From Syntrophomonadaceae bacterium (GTDB taxonomy: Bacteria > Bacillota > Dethiobacteria > DTU022), in the NCBI GenBank assembly GCA_007131435.1, contig SLQM01000212.1, forward strand, positions 1-15,383: a stretch of DNA of 15,383 nt. The letters run 5' to 3'. The notes below the pieces were generated by a model. That model did no database searches. It worked only from the letters and a program-made list of their open reading frames with translations, and had not been told where the DNA came from. The position numbers were made by a program, and so were the translations under genes. Numbering within the stretch: the first letter of the stretch is position 1; every line of letters starts with the position of its first letter. Positions 1 through 6,808 of this stretch are shown piece by piece.

Positions 1-708
1 ATCAAGTTCAGGCTTTGTTTTATCCATCTCTTCTAGCACTTCTTCATGAGTGAGGGGCGTAACAGATATCCCTGCCGCATAATTGGTAGGCAAGGCAATA
101 GTTGCGTAGCAAAGACCTGCTTCACGTGCGAGAACTACTTCAGGAACGTTTGTCATGCCAACTAGATCGCCTCCCCAGGCGGAAATCATATTTACTTCTG
201 CAGGGGTTTCAAAACGAGGTCCCTCGCAACAAACATAGCACCCGCCATCTACTAAATCCTGGCCTAGGATACTGCCGGCTTGCAATATTTCTCTTCTTAC
301 CTGCGGACAATATGGATTGGTAAAGTCTGTATGGACTACGAATCCATTTTTACCTTCGTAATAAGTTAGTGCCCTTGACCTTGTATAATCTATAAATTGA
401 TCAATAACCACCCTGCTGCCTGGAGGCATATTTTCACGTAGGGTTCCAACTGCTGCAGTTGCAATTACAGCGTCAACGTCCAGCATTTTTAACGCAGCAA
501 TGTTAGCCCTGTAGTTTACCAGGTGAGGCGGAACGGAGTGTTCTCCTCCATGGCGGGGCATAAAAAAGACAACCCTGCCTTTATAGTCGCCCCGTTTTAA
601 AGTAACAAGACCATAACTGGTTTCCACGGTGATATCTTTTTCATTATCCAGTAATGATTGGTTGTAAACCCCTGTTCCCCCGATTATAGCAACTTTAATA
701 TTTCTCAA
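1..708 (-). CDS. mtnP: S-methyl-5'-thioadenosine/thioinosine phosphorylase (5' part, runs off the left edge)
   Basis: This is a purine nucleoside phosphorylase family 2 enzyme. It cleaves methylthio-nucleosides with phosphate in the cytoplasm, in methylthioadenosine salvage. The first 236 codons are visible and the C-terminus lies outside the window. Visible motifs are the phosphate-site GGTGVY (10-15) and PRHG (51-54), GPRFETPAE (163-171) and VGMTNVPE (183-190). At the base-recognition loop the sequence reads PTNYAAG (207-213), with Asn209 where adenosine-specific MTAPs have Asp (TDYD). From family knowledge, Asn here favours 6-oxopurines, so methylthioinosine may be the true substrate (inference). 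The start is TTG at 708: a TAG codon lies directly upstream in frame, and a GGGGGG ribosome binding site sits 6 bases before it. A sigma-A promoter at 749-777 drives the gene divergently from the tRNAs. Confidence 0.9.
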   Translation of the reverse strand, partial: MRNIKVAIIGGTGVYNQSLLDNEKDITVETSYGLVTLKRGDYKGRVVFFMPRHGGEHSVPPHLVNYRANIAALKMLDVDAVIATAAVGTLRENMPPGSRVVIDQFIDYTRSRALTYYEGKNGFVVHTDFTNPYCPQVRREILQAGSILGQDLVDGGCYVCCEGPRFETPAEVNMISAWGGDLVGMTNVPEVVLAREAGLCYATIALPTNYAAGISVTPLTHEEVLEEMDKTKPELD

Positions 709-714
709 CTATTT

Positions 715-720
715 CCCCCC
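715..720 (-). promoter_or_regulatory. Ribosome binding site fixing the TTG start of the phosphorylase gene
   Basis: A run of six G on the minus strand lies 6 bases upstream of the TTG codon at 708. An in-frame stop immediately precedes that TTG, so this site supports a non-ATG start. Confidence 0.7.
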
Positions 721-748
721 TTAATTAAGCCAATTATGGTGTTAATTC

Positions 749-777
749 ATTATAAATTTTTCTATCGATAAATGCAA
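749..777 (-). promoter_or_regulatory. Sigma-A promoter of the phosphorylase gene
   Basis: On the minus strand a consensus -10 TATAAT (754-749) is preceded, after exactly 17 bases, by TTGCAT (777-772), a partial -35. The predicted transcript start near 742 leaves a leader of about 34 bases before the TTG start at 708. Confidence 0.7.
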
Positions 778-796
778 AAATACTGCTTTAGCAATG

Positions 797-825
797 TTGA
801 CGTTTCTATTAAAATAGGCTATACT
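797..825 (+). promoter_or_regulatory. Sigma-A promoter of the tRNA operon
   Basis: TTGACG (797-802) and TATACT (820-825) are separated by 17 bases, close to consensus. Transcription would start near 832, about 23 bases before the first tRNA. The site is back to back with the phosphorylase promoter; their -35 elements are about 20 bases apart. Confidence 0.85.
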
Positions 826-854
826 ATAAACTGCTTTGGAGGCAAGATTGTTTG

Positions 855-929
855 GCCGACGTAGCTCAATGGTAGAGCAGCTGATTTGTAATCAGCAGGT
901 TGGGGGTTCAATTCCCTTCGTCGGCTCCA
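855..929 (+). tRNA. tRNA-Thr (anticodon TGT)
   Basis: A full cloverleaf can be drawn. The acceptor arms GCCGACG and CGTCGGC pair perfectly. The anticodon arm GCTGA/TCAGC encloses the loop TTTGTAA, giving anticodon TGT for threonine ACA codons. The T arm carries GGTTCAATTCC, and CCA is encoded at 927-929. First gene of a three-tRNA operon. Confidence 0.96.
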
Positions 930-940
930 TGAGCAAGCGT

Positions 941-1026
941 GGAGAGGTACCCAAGTTGGCCAAAGGGGGCAGACTGTAAATCTGCTGGCAGCGCCTTCAC
1001 TGGTTCGAATCCAGTCCTCTCCACCA
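941..1026 (+). tRNA. tRNA-Tyr (anticodon GTA)
   Basis: An 86-base class II tRNA with a long variable arm. The acceptor arms GGAGAGG and CCTCTCC pair perfectly. The anticodon arm GCAGA/TCTGC encloses CTGTAAA, giving anticodon GTA. The T loop is GGTTCGAATCC, the discriminator is A and CCA is encoded. It begins 11 bases after tRNA-Thr. Confidence 0.96.
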
Positions 1027-1031
1027 TAAAT

Positions 1032-1107
1032 GGGCCATTAGCTCAGTTGGTAGAGCACCTGACTTTTAATCAGGGTGTCCCAGGTTCGAGCCCTGGATGG
1101 CTCACCA
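1032..1107 (+). tRNA. tRNA-Lys (anticodon TTT)
   Basis: A 76-base tRNA. The acceptor arm GGGCCAT pairs with ATGGCTC with one G-U pair. The anticodon arm CCTGA/TCAGG encloses CTTTTAA, giving anticodon TTT. The T loop is GGTTCGAGCCC, and CCA is encoded at 1105-1107. It lies 5 bases after tRNA-Tyr and is the last gene of the operon. Confidence 0.96.
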
Positions 1108-1111
1108 TCCC

Positions 1112-1152
1112 AAAAAACACAGTAAGGACGGGATAAATTGACTCCCGTCCTT
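1112..1152. terminator. Shared terminator between the convergent tRNA and AOR operons
   Basis: A perfect 10-bp inverted repeat, AAGGACGGGA (1124-1133) and TCCCGTCCTT (1143-1152), has a 9-base loop. On the minus strand the stem is followed within 6 bases by six T (1117-1112), giving a reasonable intrinsic terminator for the AOR operon. On the plus strand the following bases (CTGTATTGT) are only moderately T-rich, so tRNA termination there is less certain. Confidence 0.75.
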
Positions 1153-1271
1153 CTGTATTGTAAGGTCCTGTATTTATAAAAAAACAGCGAAATGACATCC
1201 TATTTACACACTATAATTAACTTCTCTTTAAAGCTTTACCTGTTTTGTCAATTGCATCTTACTTCATTATC

Positions 1272-1286
1272 TTGTCAGCCTGACAA
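1272..1286. repeat. 15-bp palindrome just downstream of the MoaD-like gene
   Basis: TTGTCAG and CTGACAA are perfect 7-base inverted arms around a single central C. It lies 17 bases past the stop of the MoaD-like gene, in the 195-base stretch between that gene and tRNA-Lys. No T run follows on either strand, so it is not an obvious terminator. It could be a protein-binding site, a small mRNA 3' structure or chance. Apart from this and the terminator at 1112-1152, I see nothing in the stretch 1108-1302. Confidence 0.35.
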
Positions 1287-1302
1287 CTATAAACCTAATG
1301 CA

Positions 1303-1503
1303 TTAACCGCCGTGCGCCAGGTGAAAAACATTAACGTCAGCATGGTCAGGAACTTCATGAGTATGGTAATCTTCACGCTGCACCAACCGTCCGTTTACTG
1401 TGACAGTTATTTGAGGGTAAATGTAGCCCATTTTATCCAGAACATCCTGCACTGTCATACCCTGGTGCCATTCTAATTTTTCCTTTTTATTCACCTTTAT
1501 CAT
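1303..1503 (-). CDS. MoaD/ThiS-like sulfur carrier protein
   Basis: A 66-residue beta-grasp protein ending in His-Gly-Gly. The C-terminal Gly-Gly is the site that MoaB/MoeB/ThiF-type enzymes adenylate and convert to a thiocarboxylate. The body shows the family pattern: a TVQDVLDKMG helix (17-26), the ITVTVNGRLV strand (32-41) and DHADVNVFHLAHGG at the end. The start is the ATG at 1503, because AGGAGA lies 7 bases upstream; a longer in-frame reading would overlap the preceding gene and lacks a better signal. It follows the AOR catalytic gene by 16 bases, so it is the last gene of that operon. MoaD-like genes beside tungsten AOR genes are common and are thought to supply sulfur for the metallopterin dithiolene. 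That role is inferred from context; a ThiS-type role in thiamine synthesis is less likely here. Confidence 0.85.
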   Translation of the reverse strand: MIKVNKKEKLEWHQGMTVQDVLDKMGYIYPQITVTVNGRLVQREDYHTHEVPDHADVNVFHLAHGG

Positions 1504-1510
1504 GAAACTT

Positions 1511-1516
1511 TCTCCT
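1511..1516 (-). promoter_or_regulatory. Ribosome binding site fixing the start of the MoaD-like gene
   Basis: AGGAGA on the minus strand lies 7 bases before the ATG at 1503, in the short gap after the AOR catalytic gene. It favours this ATG over the in-frame ATG codons further upstream. Confidence 0.75.
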
Positions 1517-1519
1517 ACT

Positions 1520-3535
1520 TTAGCTATGACCATTTTCAAGCATAGTCAGCACTTCGGGAATATCAATCCCTATTTCTTTAATTTTTTCAAGGGTTGGCAC
1601 CCCGTTATTATCCCATCCCCGGCGTTGATATGCAGCATCAAGCACTTTATTATATTGTTTATACCGGTAATCACGTGTAATAGCCAGTTTTTCCTGGACA
1701 GTTTTCCCTTCAGGGTCAATACCAATTTCTTCTTTCATCTGCTTGTCATAGCGCTCTTCACGTGAAAGGTATTCTTCTTCAGTAACAGGGCCGATGGCCC
1801 TCAAAGGTGGAATATCATCTTCCCTGGTTCCATAACCAAGATAGTAGCTCATAATTCGCTGTAAATTAAAAACCCTTTCTGATTGTAATAACATTTTTTC
1901 TTCATTTAAGGCTTTACCGGTCATGCCTTCAAAGAATTTCCAATAATTCTCCACGTGTTCAGGTATTTTTGCTGCCTCCTGTGGAGGGTACTTGCTGTTA
2001 TCTGCAGGAGCCACATCATTCCATACAATTTTGCATAGCCCCAGCAGTCCAAACCATGTCCTGAACAATGGAAAGTAGTAAAGAGCTTCAGCTTTGTCTT
2101 CAAAGGACGGAATTTGATTATTTACCATATCGATAAAAATCAGCCAGGCTTCATCGTGTTGCGGCCCTTTGATAGCCATTGAATAACCGGCCTGCTGGGC
2201 CAATGATTCTTTAGAAACATATTCTGAAAACTCAAGCCCTTTAACTTCCATTCCAATATCCTGGAGAAAACAGGGGTCGGCTCCATATTCTTTAATCCAC
2301 TTATTCTTAAGCCAGCGAACTCCCTGGCCGACATCAACACCAAAACCTTCCCCCCTGGCCATTTCATGAAGGCACTCAAGCGCTTCTTCCATTGCCCCAA
2401 ATTTTAAGTCTTTGCCGCCTGTATGCTCTTTATTAATAACACCAGCTTCGAAAGCTTCCATGACGAATGCCATTGTAGTTGCAAATGATATAGTGTCAAC
2501 ACCATAAGTGTCACAGTAAAAATTATATTCCACGATATAATCCAGGTCGAAAAAGCCCATGTTTGAGCCGCCTGCAGCAGTTTCATATTCAGGCCCGTCA
2601 ACTACTACTTTTTCACCCTTATAAGGTCCCGTTTTTAACTCGAATCCATCCACAGCCTTGGCGCAGGCCATTGAGCAGCCCAACCAGCAGGCGTCAGCAG
2701 CGCCCTGTGTAAAATATTCTTTTTTCATCACTTTGGAGTCTATTTTATAAGTTTCAGGATGCTTCCCGAACTTGAAATTATGGACCGGCAAAAGATCGTA
2801 AGCATCCATTACTTCTACAATATTAGCAGTACCCACTTCCCGCATCCTGCATTGCTGTGCATCAAGTGTTGCCATTTCGGCGTTTACTTTCATGCCGTGG
2901 TTCCTGATCAACTCAGGGTTTACGGGGTTATTTAAATCATCAGTTATCTGTATCGCCCCTGTCGGGCAAACATATGCGCATGATGTGCAACCCACGCAAT
3001 ATGGGTCAACATCACCGAATGGCATTGTCATGTGTCTCTTAATTCCACGCCCTGCATACCCAAGTATGTTTTGAAGCATAAATGAATTGCAGGCGCGAAC
3101 ACAATGCCCGCATAATATACAGGCTTTCGGGTTACAATCAGTTATTTCGCTTTTATATTTCTCCTTATCTGATGCTCCGCATAATTTTGCAATGTTCTGT
3201 ATTACTTCAACGTTCGGCCAGCGCCCCAGGTACATTTCAGCCAGTTTTTTTCGGTGTTTCTTTATTTTTTCGCTGTTTGTAATAACACTAACCGGCTCGC
3301 GGACCGGGTAATTGCAAGAGGTTACCGTTCTTTTTTTTCCCTTGATTTCTATTTCACATATACAGAGCCTGCAGGTACCATCAGGCGTTAAATCTTTATG
3401 ATGGCAGAGGGTAGGTACTGTGTAACCGGCGTCCAGCACAGCCTGTAACAGGAAAGTGCCTTCTACTGCAGTGACAGTCTCGCCATTAATGTTAATATCT
3501 ATTTTCTTTGGGCCTGCTTTAGTTTGAGTAGCCAT
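1520..3535 (-). CDS. NuoG-like N-terminus fused to AOR domains 2/3 (C-terminal half of a split tungsten aldehyde oxidoreductase)
   Basis: A 671-residue cytoplasmic protein. Residues 10-90 are a [2Fe-2S] domain (C44, C55, C58, C74) like the NuoG/HydA N-terminus. Residues 130-195 carry two [4Fe-4S] sites (C139, C142, C145, C149 and C180, C183, C186, C190). From about 230 to 640 it is the AOR C-terminal domain, with GTANIVEVMDAY, the cluster motif C283/C287/C291 with the fourth Cys at 501, GPEYET (314-319), DTYGVDTIS (342-350) and His460 in the KGPQH segment. There is no AOR N-terminal domain; that sits at the start of the preceding gene, so the tungstopterin site must form between the two proteins. 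The His/Cys-ligated cluster usual in NuoG after the [2Fe-2S] domain is missing. The start ATG shares one base with the preceding TAA (TAATG) and has GGAGG 7 bases upstream. Tungsten rather than molybdenum is inferred from the family. Confidence 0.88.
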   Translation of the reverse strand: MATQTKAGPKKIDININGETVTAVEGTFLLQAVLDAGYTVPTLCHHKDLTPDGTCRLCICEIEIKGKKRTVTSCNYPVREPVSVITNSEKIKKHRKKLAEMYLGRWPNVEVIQNIAKLCGASDKEKYKSEITDCNPKACILCGHCVRACNSFMLQNILGYAGRGIKRHMTMPFGDVDPYCVGCTSCAYVCPTGAIQITDDLNNPVNPELIRNHGMKVNAEMATLDAQQCRMREVGTANIVEVMDAYDLLPVHNFKFGKHPETYKIDSKVMKKEYFTQGAADACWLGCSMACAKAVDGFELKTGPYKGEKVVVDGPEYETAAGGSNMGFFDLDYIVEYNFYCDTYGVDTISFATTMAFVMEAFEAGVINKEHTGGKDLKFGAMEEALECLHEMARGEGFGVDVGQGVRWLKNKWIKEYGADPCFLQDIGMEVKGLEFSEYVSKESLAQQAGYSMAIKGPQHDEAWLIFIDMVNNQIPSFEDKAEALYYFPLFRTWFGLLGLCKIVWNDVAPADNSKYPPQEAAKIPEHVENYWKFFEGMTGKALNEEKMLLQSERVFNLQRIMSYYLGYGTREDDIPPLRAIGPVTEEEYLSREERYDKQMKEEIGIDPEGKTVQEKLAITRDYRYKQYNKVLDAAYQRRGWDNNGVPTLEKIKEIGIDIPEVLTMLENGHS

Positions 3536-6500
3536 TATTTTACCTCCACAGCGTTATATTTGCATGATTCCAGGCAGATTCCGCATTTGATGCATTTTTC
3601 CTGTTCAATAGTGTGAAGCTCTTTAGGGCTGCCGGTTATCGCTTCAGTAGGACAGTTCTTGGCACAGATTACACAACCGGTACAATTATCATTAATTGAA
3701 TAAGCGATTAATTCCTTGCATACACCAGCCGGGCACACTCTATCTTTGATGTGTGCAACGTATTCGTCCCTGAAATACTTAATTGTGCTTAACACCGGGT
3801 TGGGAGCAGTTCCCCCAAGCTGGCAGAGACTGGTTTCTACTATTGTCTCAGAAAGATGCTCCAGGTGTTCAAGATCTTCATCCCTTCCCTCTCCCCTTGT
3901 TATGCGGGTCAGGATATCGCTTAATGCGTAAAGCCCTTCACGACAGGCTGTACATTTCCCGCAAGATTCATCTATCAGGAAGTTGATAAAATAGCGGGCC
4001 ACATCAACCATGCAGGTGTGATCATCCATTACGATCATCCCACCGGAGCCCATCATCGATCCAGCCTCTGTTAATGAATCAAAGTCAACCTTCATATGCA
4101 GCATATCAGCCGGAATACAACCACCGGAGGGTCCACCGGTTTGAATGGCCTTAAACTCCCTGTCCCCTGGAATTCCGCCCCCGATTTTATATACTATATC
4201 ATTCAGGGTGATTCCCATTGGCACTTCTACGAGACCGGTATTGTTAACATCGCCCACTAATGAAAATACCTTGGTTCCACTGGAACCGTTCCAGGGGTTG
4301 TCAGAAACATCACCTGTTCCAATTGAAGCAAACCAATCTGCGCCTTTGTCAATAATCACCGGTATATTAGCCCAGGTTTCAACATTATTTAACACCGTAG
4401 GCTTTTCCCTGTAACCATATTCCACGTTATGGATATATTTTGCCCTTGGCTCACCCGCTTTACCAGACATTGAAGCCATTAAAGCTGATGATTCGCCACA
4501 GACAAATGCTCCTGCTCCCCTGTGAATTTCTATATCGAAGGAAAAATTACTGCCAAGAATTGACTCACCCAGTAAGCCTCTCTTTCTTGCCTGGCTGAGC
4601 GCTGTTTGCAGCCTTTCAAGCGCCAGTGGGTATTCTTTGCGGATATAAATAAACCCTTCCTTAGCATTGAGCGCTTTTGCAGCAATTAGCATCCCTTCAA
4701 TTACAGAATGGGGATCAGTTTCAATAATACTGCGATCCATGAAAGCTCCCGGATCACCCTCATCGGCATTACAGACTATGTAAGATATTTCTTCACGCTC
4801 TATCATTGCTTTTAGACATGATTTCCATTTAATACCGGCTGGGAAACCTCCTCCGCCTCTTCCCCGGATACCTGATTTAATAACTTCGTCTATAATCTCT
4901 TGACCATCCATCTCCAGCGCCTTGGCTAAGGCTTTATAACCATCCCGGCTGATGTAGTGATCTATGTTTTCAGGATCTATCAAGCCTTTGTTACGCAGCG
5001 CTATTAACTGTTGACCGGTAAAAAATTCAATTTGGTCCATTTTGGTATAAGTTTTACCTGATACAGGATCTTTGTATAGCAGTTCCTCAACAAGTTCACC
5101 ATTAACCAGGTGTTTTTCAATAATCTCGTCTACAGATTCCGGGGCGATTTTCTGGTAGAATATTCCGTCTGGTTGAATTACTATGATCGGCCCAACAGCG
5201 CAGAAACCGTTGCAGCCGGTTCCTACAACCAGAAAATCATCCTGAAGGTTTTTTTCTTCCAGTTTTTCTTCTACCAGTTTTTTTATTTCAAACCCCTTTG
5301 CAGAGACACATCCAGTTCCTGTACAAACCATCAGCATGCCCTTGTATCCGGCAGCACTATCCAGGTGCCTGGCCTTAATCTTTTCAAGATCGGCTTTGCT
5401 AATCCTTGTAATAATTTCATCGTCTTTAACTTTTATAATTTCATCTTCGGTTTTCTCAAGTTTTTCATAATCCTTAAGAATTTTACCGACATCACGGGCT
5501 TGCACGTTCCCAATAACTTCTTCCCCGATTTTTATCACAGGTGCTATGCTGCATGCTCCCAGGCAGCGAACACCCTCAAGGCTGTATTTTCGATCTTTAG
5601 TCGTGCCGCCGTCTTTAATGTCAAGTATTCTTTCAAAAGAATTTAAAACATTTTGCGCACCCTTTACATGGCAGGCAGTGCCAACACAAACCTGGATTAA
5701 AGTTTCACCTTTCGGCTCTAGGCTAAAGGATTTGTAAAAGGTAGCTATGTGGTAAATGTTTGCCTTGGGTGAACCAGTATAGGAGCAGATTAAATCTAGG
5801 GCAGTTTTAGAAATATATTTAAATTTATCCTGTATATCCTGCATCATTTCAATTACATAATCCGGATCGTAATCCCATTTTCCTATAATACCTTTAATAA
5901 CTGCAATGTCATCAATGTCATCCTGGAGATAGATTTTTTTCGGGGTGACAAGGTGTGCCACCCTGTTTTCCTCTATCCTCCAGGCCGGGGTAAAGTGTTT
6001 ATTTTTTATTACGATTGCTTTTATCTTTTTATCTCTAAAAACTGTTCCTACTCCACCTCTACCTGCCTGCTTTAAGCGGGCAGCGCTTCTTCTCCAGTCC
6101 CAAAATGAAAAATTAAGTATTCCCATCCTGGAGTGTTCTGCGCCTTTACCTGCAGAAACTACGGCGATATTCTTTTTATCCAGATCTGAGTTAGCATAGG
6201 CTTCTGTCAGTTCTTCTGCAACCAGGTGTGAATCAACATTTTCCTCAGGCGCAGTTTCAATGCTTATGCTGCCCTTTTCTGCATCTATCAGGATAATAAC
6301 ATCCTCTTTAGCTTTGCCAACAATTGTCAAAGCATCAAAGCCGGCAAATTTTAAAAATGGCCCGAAATAACCGCCAACATTACTGTCGATCACCAGGTTG
6401 GTTAGCGGAGAAAGGGTTGTTACAAGAGTTTTTCCTGACCCTGGGAAAGAAGTTGTTCCACCCAGTGGGCCAGATGAAAAGCAAATTGGATTATTGCTGC

Positions 6501-6732
6501 TGTCCCACTTCGTATCTTTATTAATTTCCTGAAGCATAAGCCATAAATCAAAGCCTTTACCGCCTGTCCATAATTCTTTCATTTGTTGTGTAACTACACC
6601 GGTACTAATTTCATTTTTATCGAGATCAATACGCAATGTTCTGTCTGCATAACCCCTGTTAAGCGGTACTATTTCAAAGGGAACCTCTTCTAATACTTTG
6701 TGCGATGCCAGTAACTGTTTTTTATTATCCAT
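3535..6732 (-). CDS. AOR domain 1 fused to NuoE, NuoF and 2[4Fe-4S] ferredoxin (N-terminal half of a split aldehyde oxidoreductase plus NADH-oxidising module)
   Basis: A 1065-residue multidomain protein. Residues 27-243 are the AOR N-terminal domain that holds the pterins (SNVGGYFG 117-124, KQAGRGGVG 221-229). Residues 268-425 are a NuoE-like [2Fe-2S] thioredoxin fold (C349, C354, C390, C394). Residues 460-550 are a second such fold (C470, C475, C507, C511), as found at the front of HydB/HndC-type NuoF proteins. Residues 565-1000 are NuoF: FMN motif GRGGGGFP (624-631), NADEGDPGAF (655-664) and a [4Fe-4S] site (C924, C927, C930, C970). The tail has two [4Fe-4S] motifs (C1017-C1027 and C1047-C1057). 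The protein should accept or donate NAD(H) hydride at FMN and pass electrons to or from the AOR site. Electron bifurcation with ferredoxin is an inference from the HydB-like layout. The start has GAGGGAG 4 bases upstream. First gene of its operon. Confidence 0.9.
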   Translation of the reverse strand: MDNKKQLLASHKVLEEVPFEIVPLNRGYADRTLRIDLDKNEISTGVVTQQMKELWTGGKGFDLWLMLQEINKDTKWDSSNNPICFSSGPLGGTTSFPGSGKTLVTTLSPLTNLVIDSNVGGYFGPFLKFAGFDALTIVGKAKEDVIILIDAEKGSISIETAPEENVDSHLVAEELTEAYANSDLDKKNIAVVSAGKGAEHSRMGILNFSFWDWRRSAARLKQAGRGGVGTVFRDKKIKAIVIKNKHFTPAWRIEENRVAHLVTPKKIYLQDDIDDIAVIKGIIGKWDYDPDYVIEMMQDIQDKFKYISKTALDLICSYTGSPKANIYHIATFYKSFSLEPKGETLIQVCVGTACHVKGAQNVLNSFERILDIKDGGTTKDRKYSLEGVRCLGACSIAPVIKIGEEVIGNVQARDVGKILKDYEKLEKTEDEIIKVKDDEIITRISKADLEKIKARHLDSAAGYKGMLMVCTGTGCVSAKGFEIKKLVEEKLEEKNLQDDFLVVGTGCNGFCAVGPIIVIQPDGIFYQKIAPESVDEIIEKHLVNGELVEELLYKDPVSGKTYTKMDQIEFFTGQQLIALRNKGLIDPENIDHYISRDGYKALAKALEMDGQEIIDEVIKSGIRGRGGGGFPAGIKWKSCLKAMIEREEISYIVCNADEGDPGAFMDRSIIETDPHSVIEGMLIAAKALNAKEGFIYIRKEYPLALERLQTALSQARKRGLLGESILGSNFSFDIEIHRGAGAFVCGESSALMASMSGKAGEPRAKYIHNVEYGYREKPTVLNNVETWANIPVIIDKGADWFASIGTGDVSDNPWNGSSGTKVFSLVGDVNNTGLVEVPMGITLNDIVYKIGGGIPGDREFKAIQTGGPSGGCIPADMLHMKVDFDSLTEAGSMMGSGGMIVMDDHTCMVDVARYFINFLIDESCGKCTACREGLYALSDILTRITRGEGRDEDLEHLEHLSETIVETSLCQLGGTAPNPVLSTIKYFRDEYVAHIKDRVCPAGVCKELIAYSINDNCTGCVICAKNCPTEAITGSPKELHTIEQEKCIKCGICLESCKYNAVEVK

Positions 6733-6778
6733 GTAACTCCCTCAACTTTGTAATAGTTATTCGTTCAATTGCCTGAGC

Positions 6779-6808
6779 ATAATAATATTCGTTTTTGTTG
6801 CTTTGCAA
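6779..6808 (-). promoter_or_regulatory. Possible promoter of the AOR operon
   Basis: On the minus strand TTGCAA (6808-6803) and TATTAT (6784-6779) are separated by 18 bases, about 40-50 bases ahead of the ribosome binding site of the AOR/Nuo gene. The -35 overlaps a short inverted repeat, TTGCA with TGCAA four bases apart (6803-6816), which might be a regulatory site. The 165-base gap 6733-6897 holds nothing else I can identify, and no clear terminator for the kinase gene. Confidence 0.4.

Noticed and set aside
939..1136. Plus-strand open frame across the tRNA genes
   Set aside because: It lies almost wholly inside tRNA-Tyr and tRNA-Lys, which fold perfectly; the frame is a by-product of tRNA sequence.
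1192..1476. Plus-strand open frame opposite the MoaD-like gene
   Set aside because: It has no recognisable ribosome binding site or domain and overlaps the well-supported MoaD-like gene on the other strand.
1521..3532. Frameshift loss of AOR domain 1 from the second protein
   Set aside because: The second protein is continuous from the NuoG-like part into AOR domain 2, and a complete AOR domain 1 is present at the start of the neighbouring gene, so the split is a real arrangement and not decay.
3535..3547. The idea that the two AOR/Nuo genes are one gene broken by a frameshift
   Set aside because: The junction has a clean TAATG stop-start overlap and a GGAGG site 7 bases before the ATG, the normal signal for coupled translation. 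The first protein ends neatly after its ferredoxin tail and the second begins neatly with its own [2Fe-2S] domain.
5110..5646. Long plus-strand open frame inside the AOR/Nuo gene
   Set aside because: It is antisense to the NuoE/NuoF coding region, is rich in Phe and Asn as expected of a shadow frame, and has no domain.
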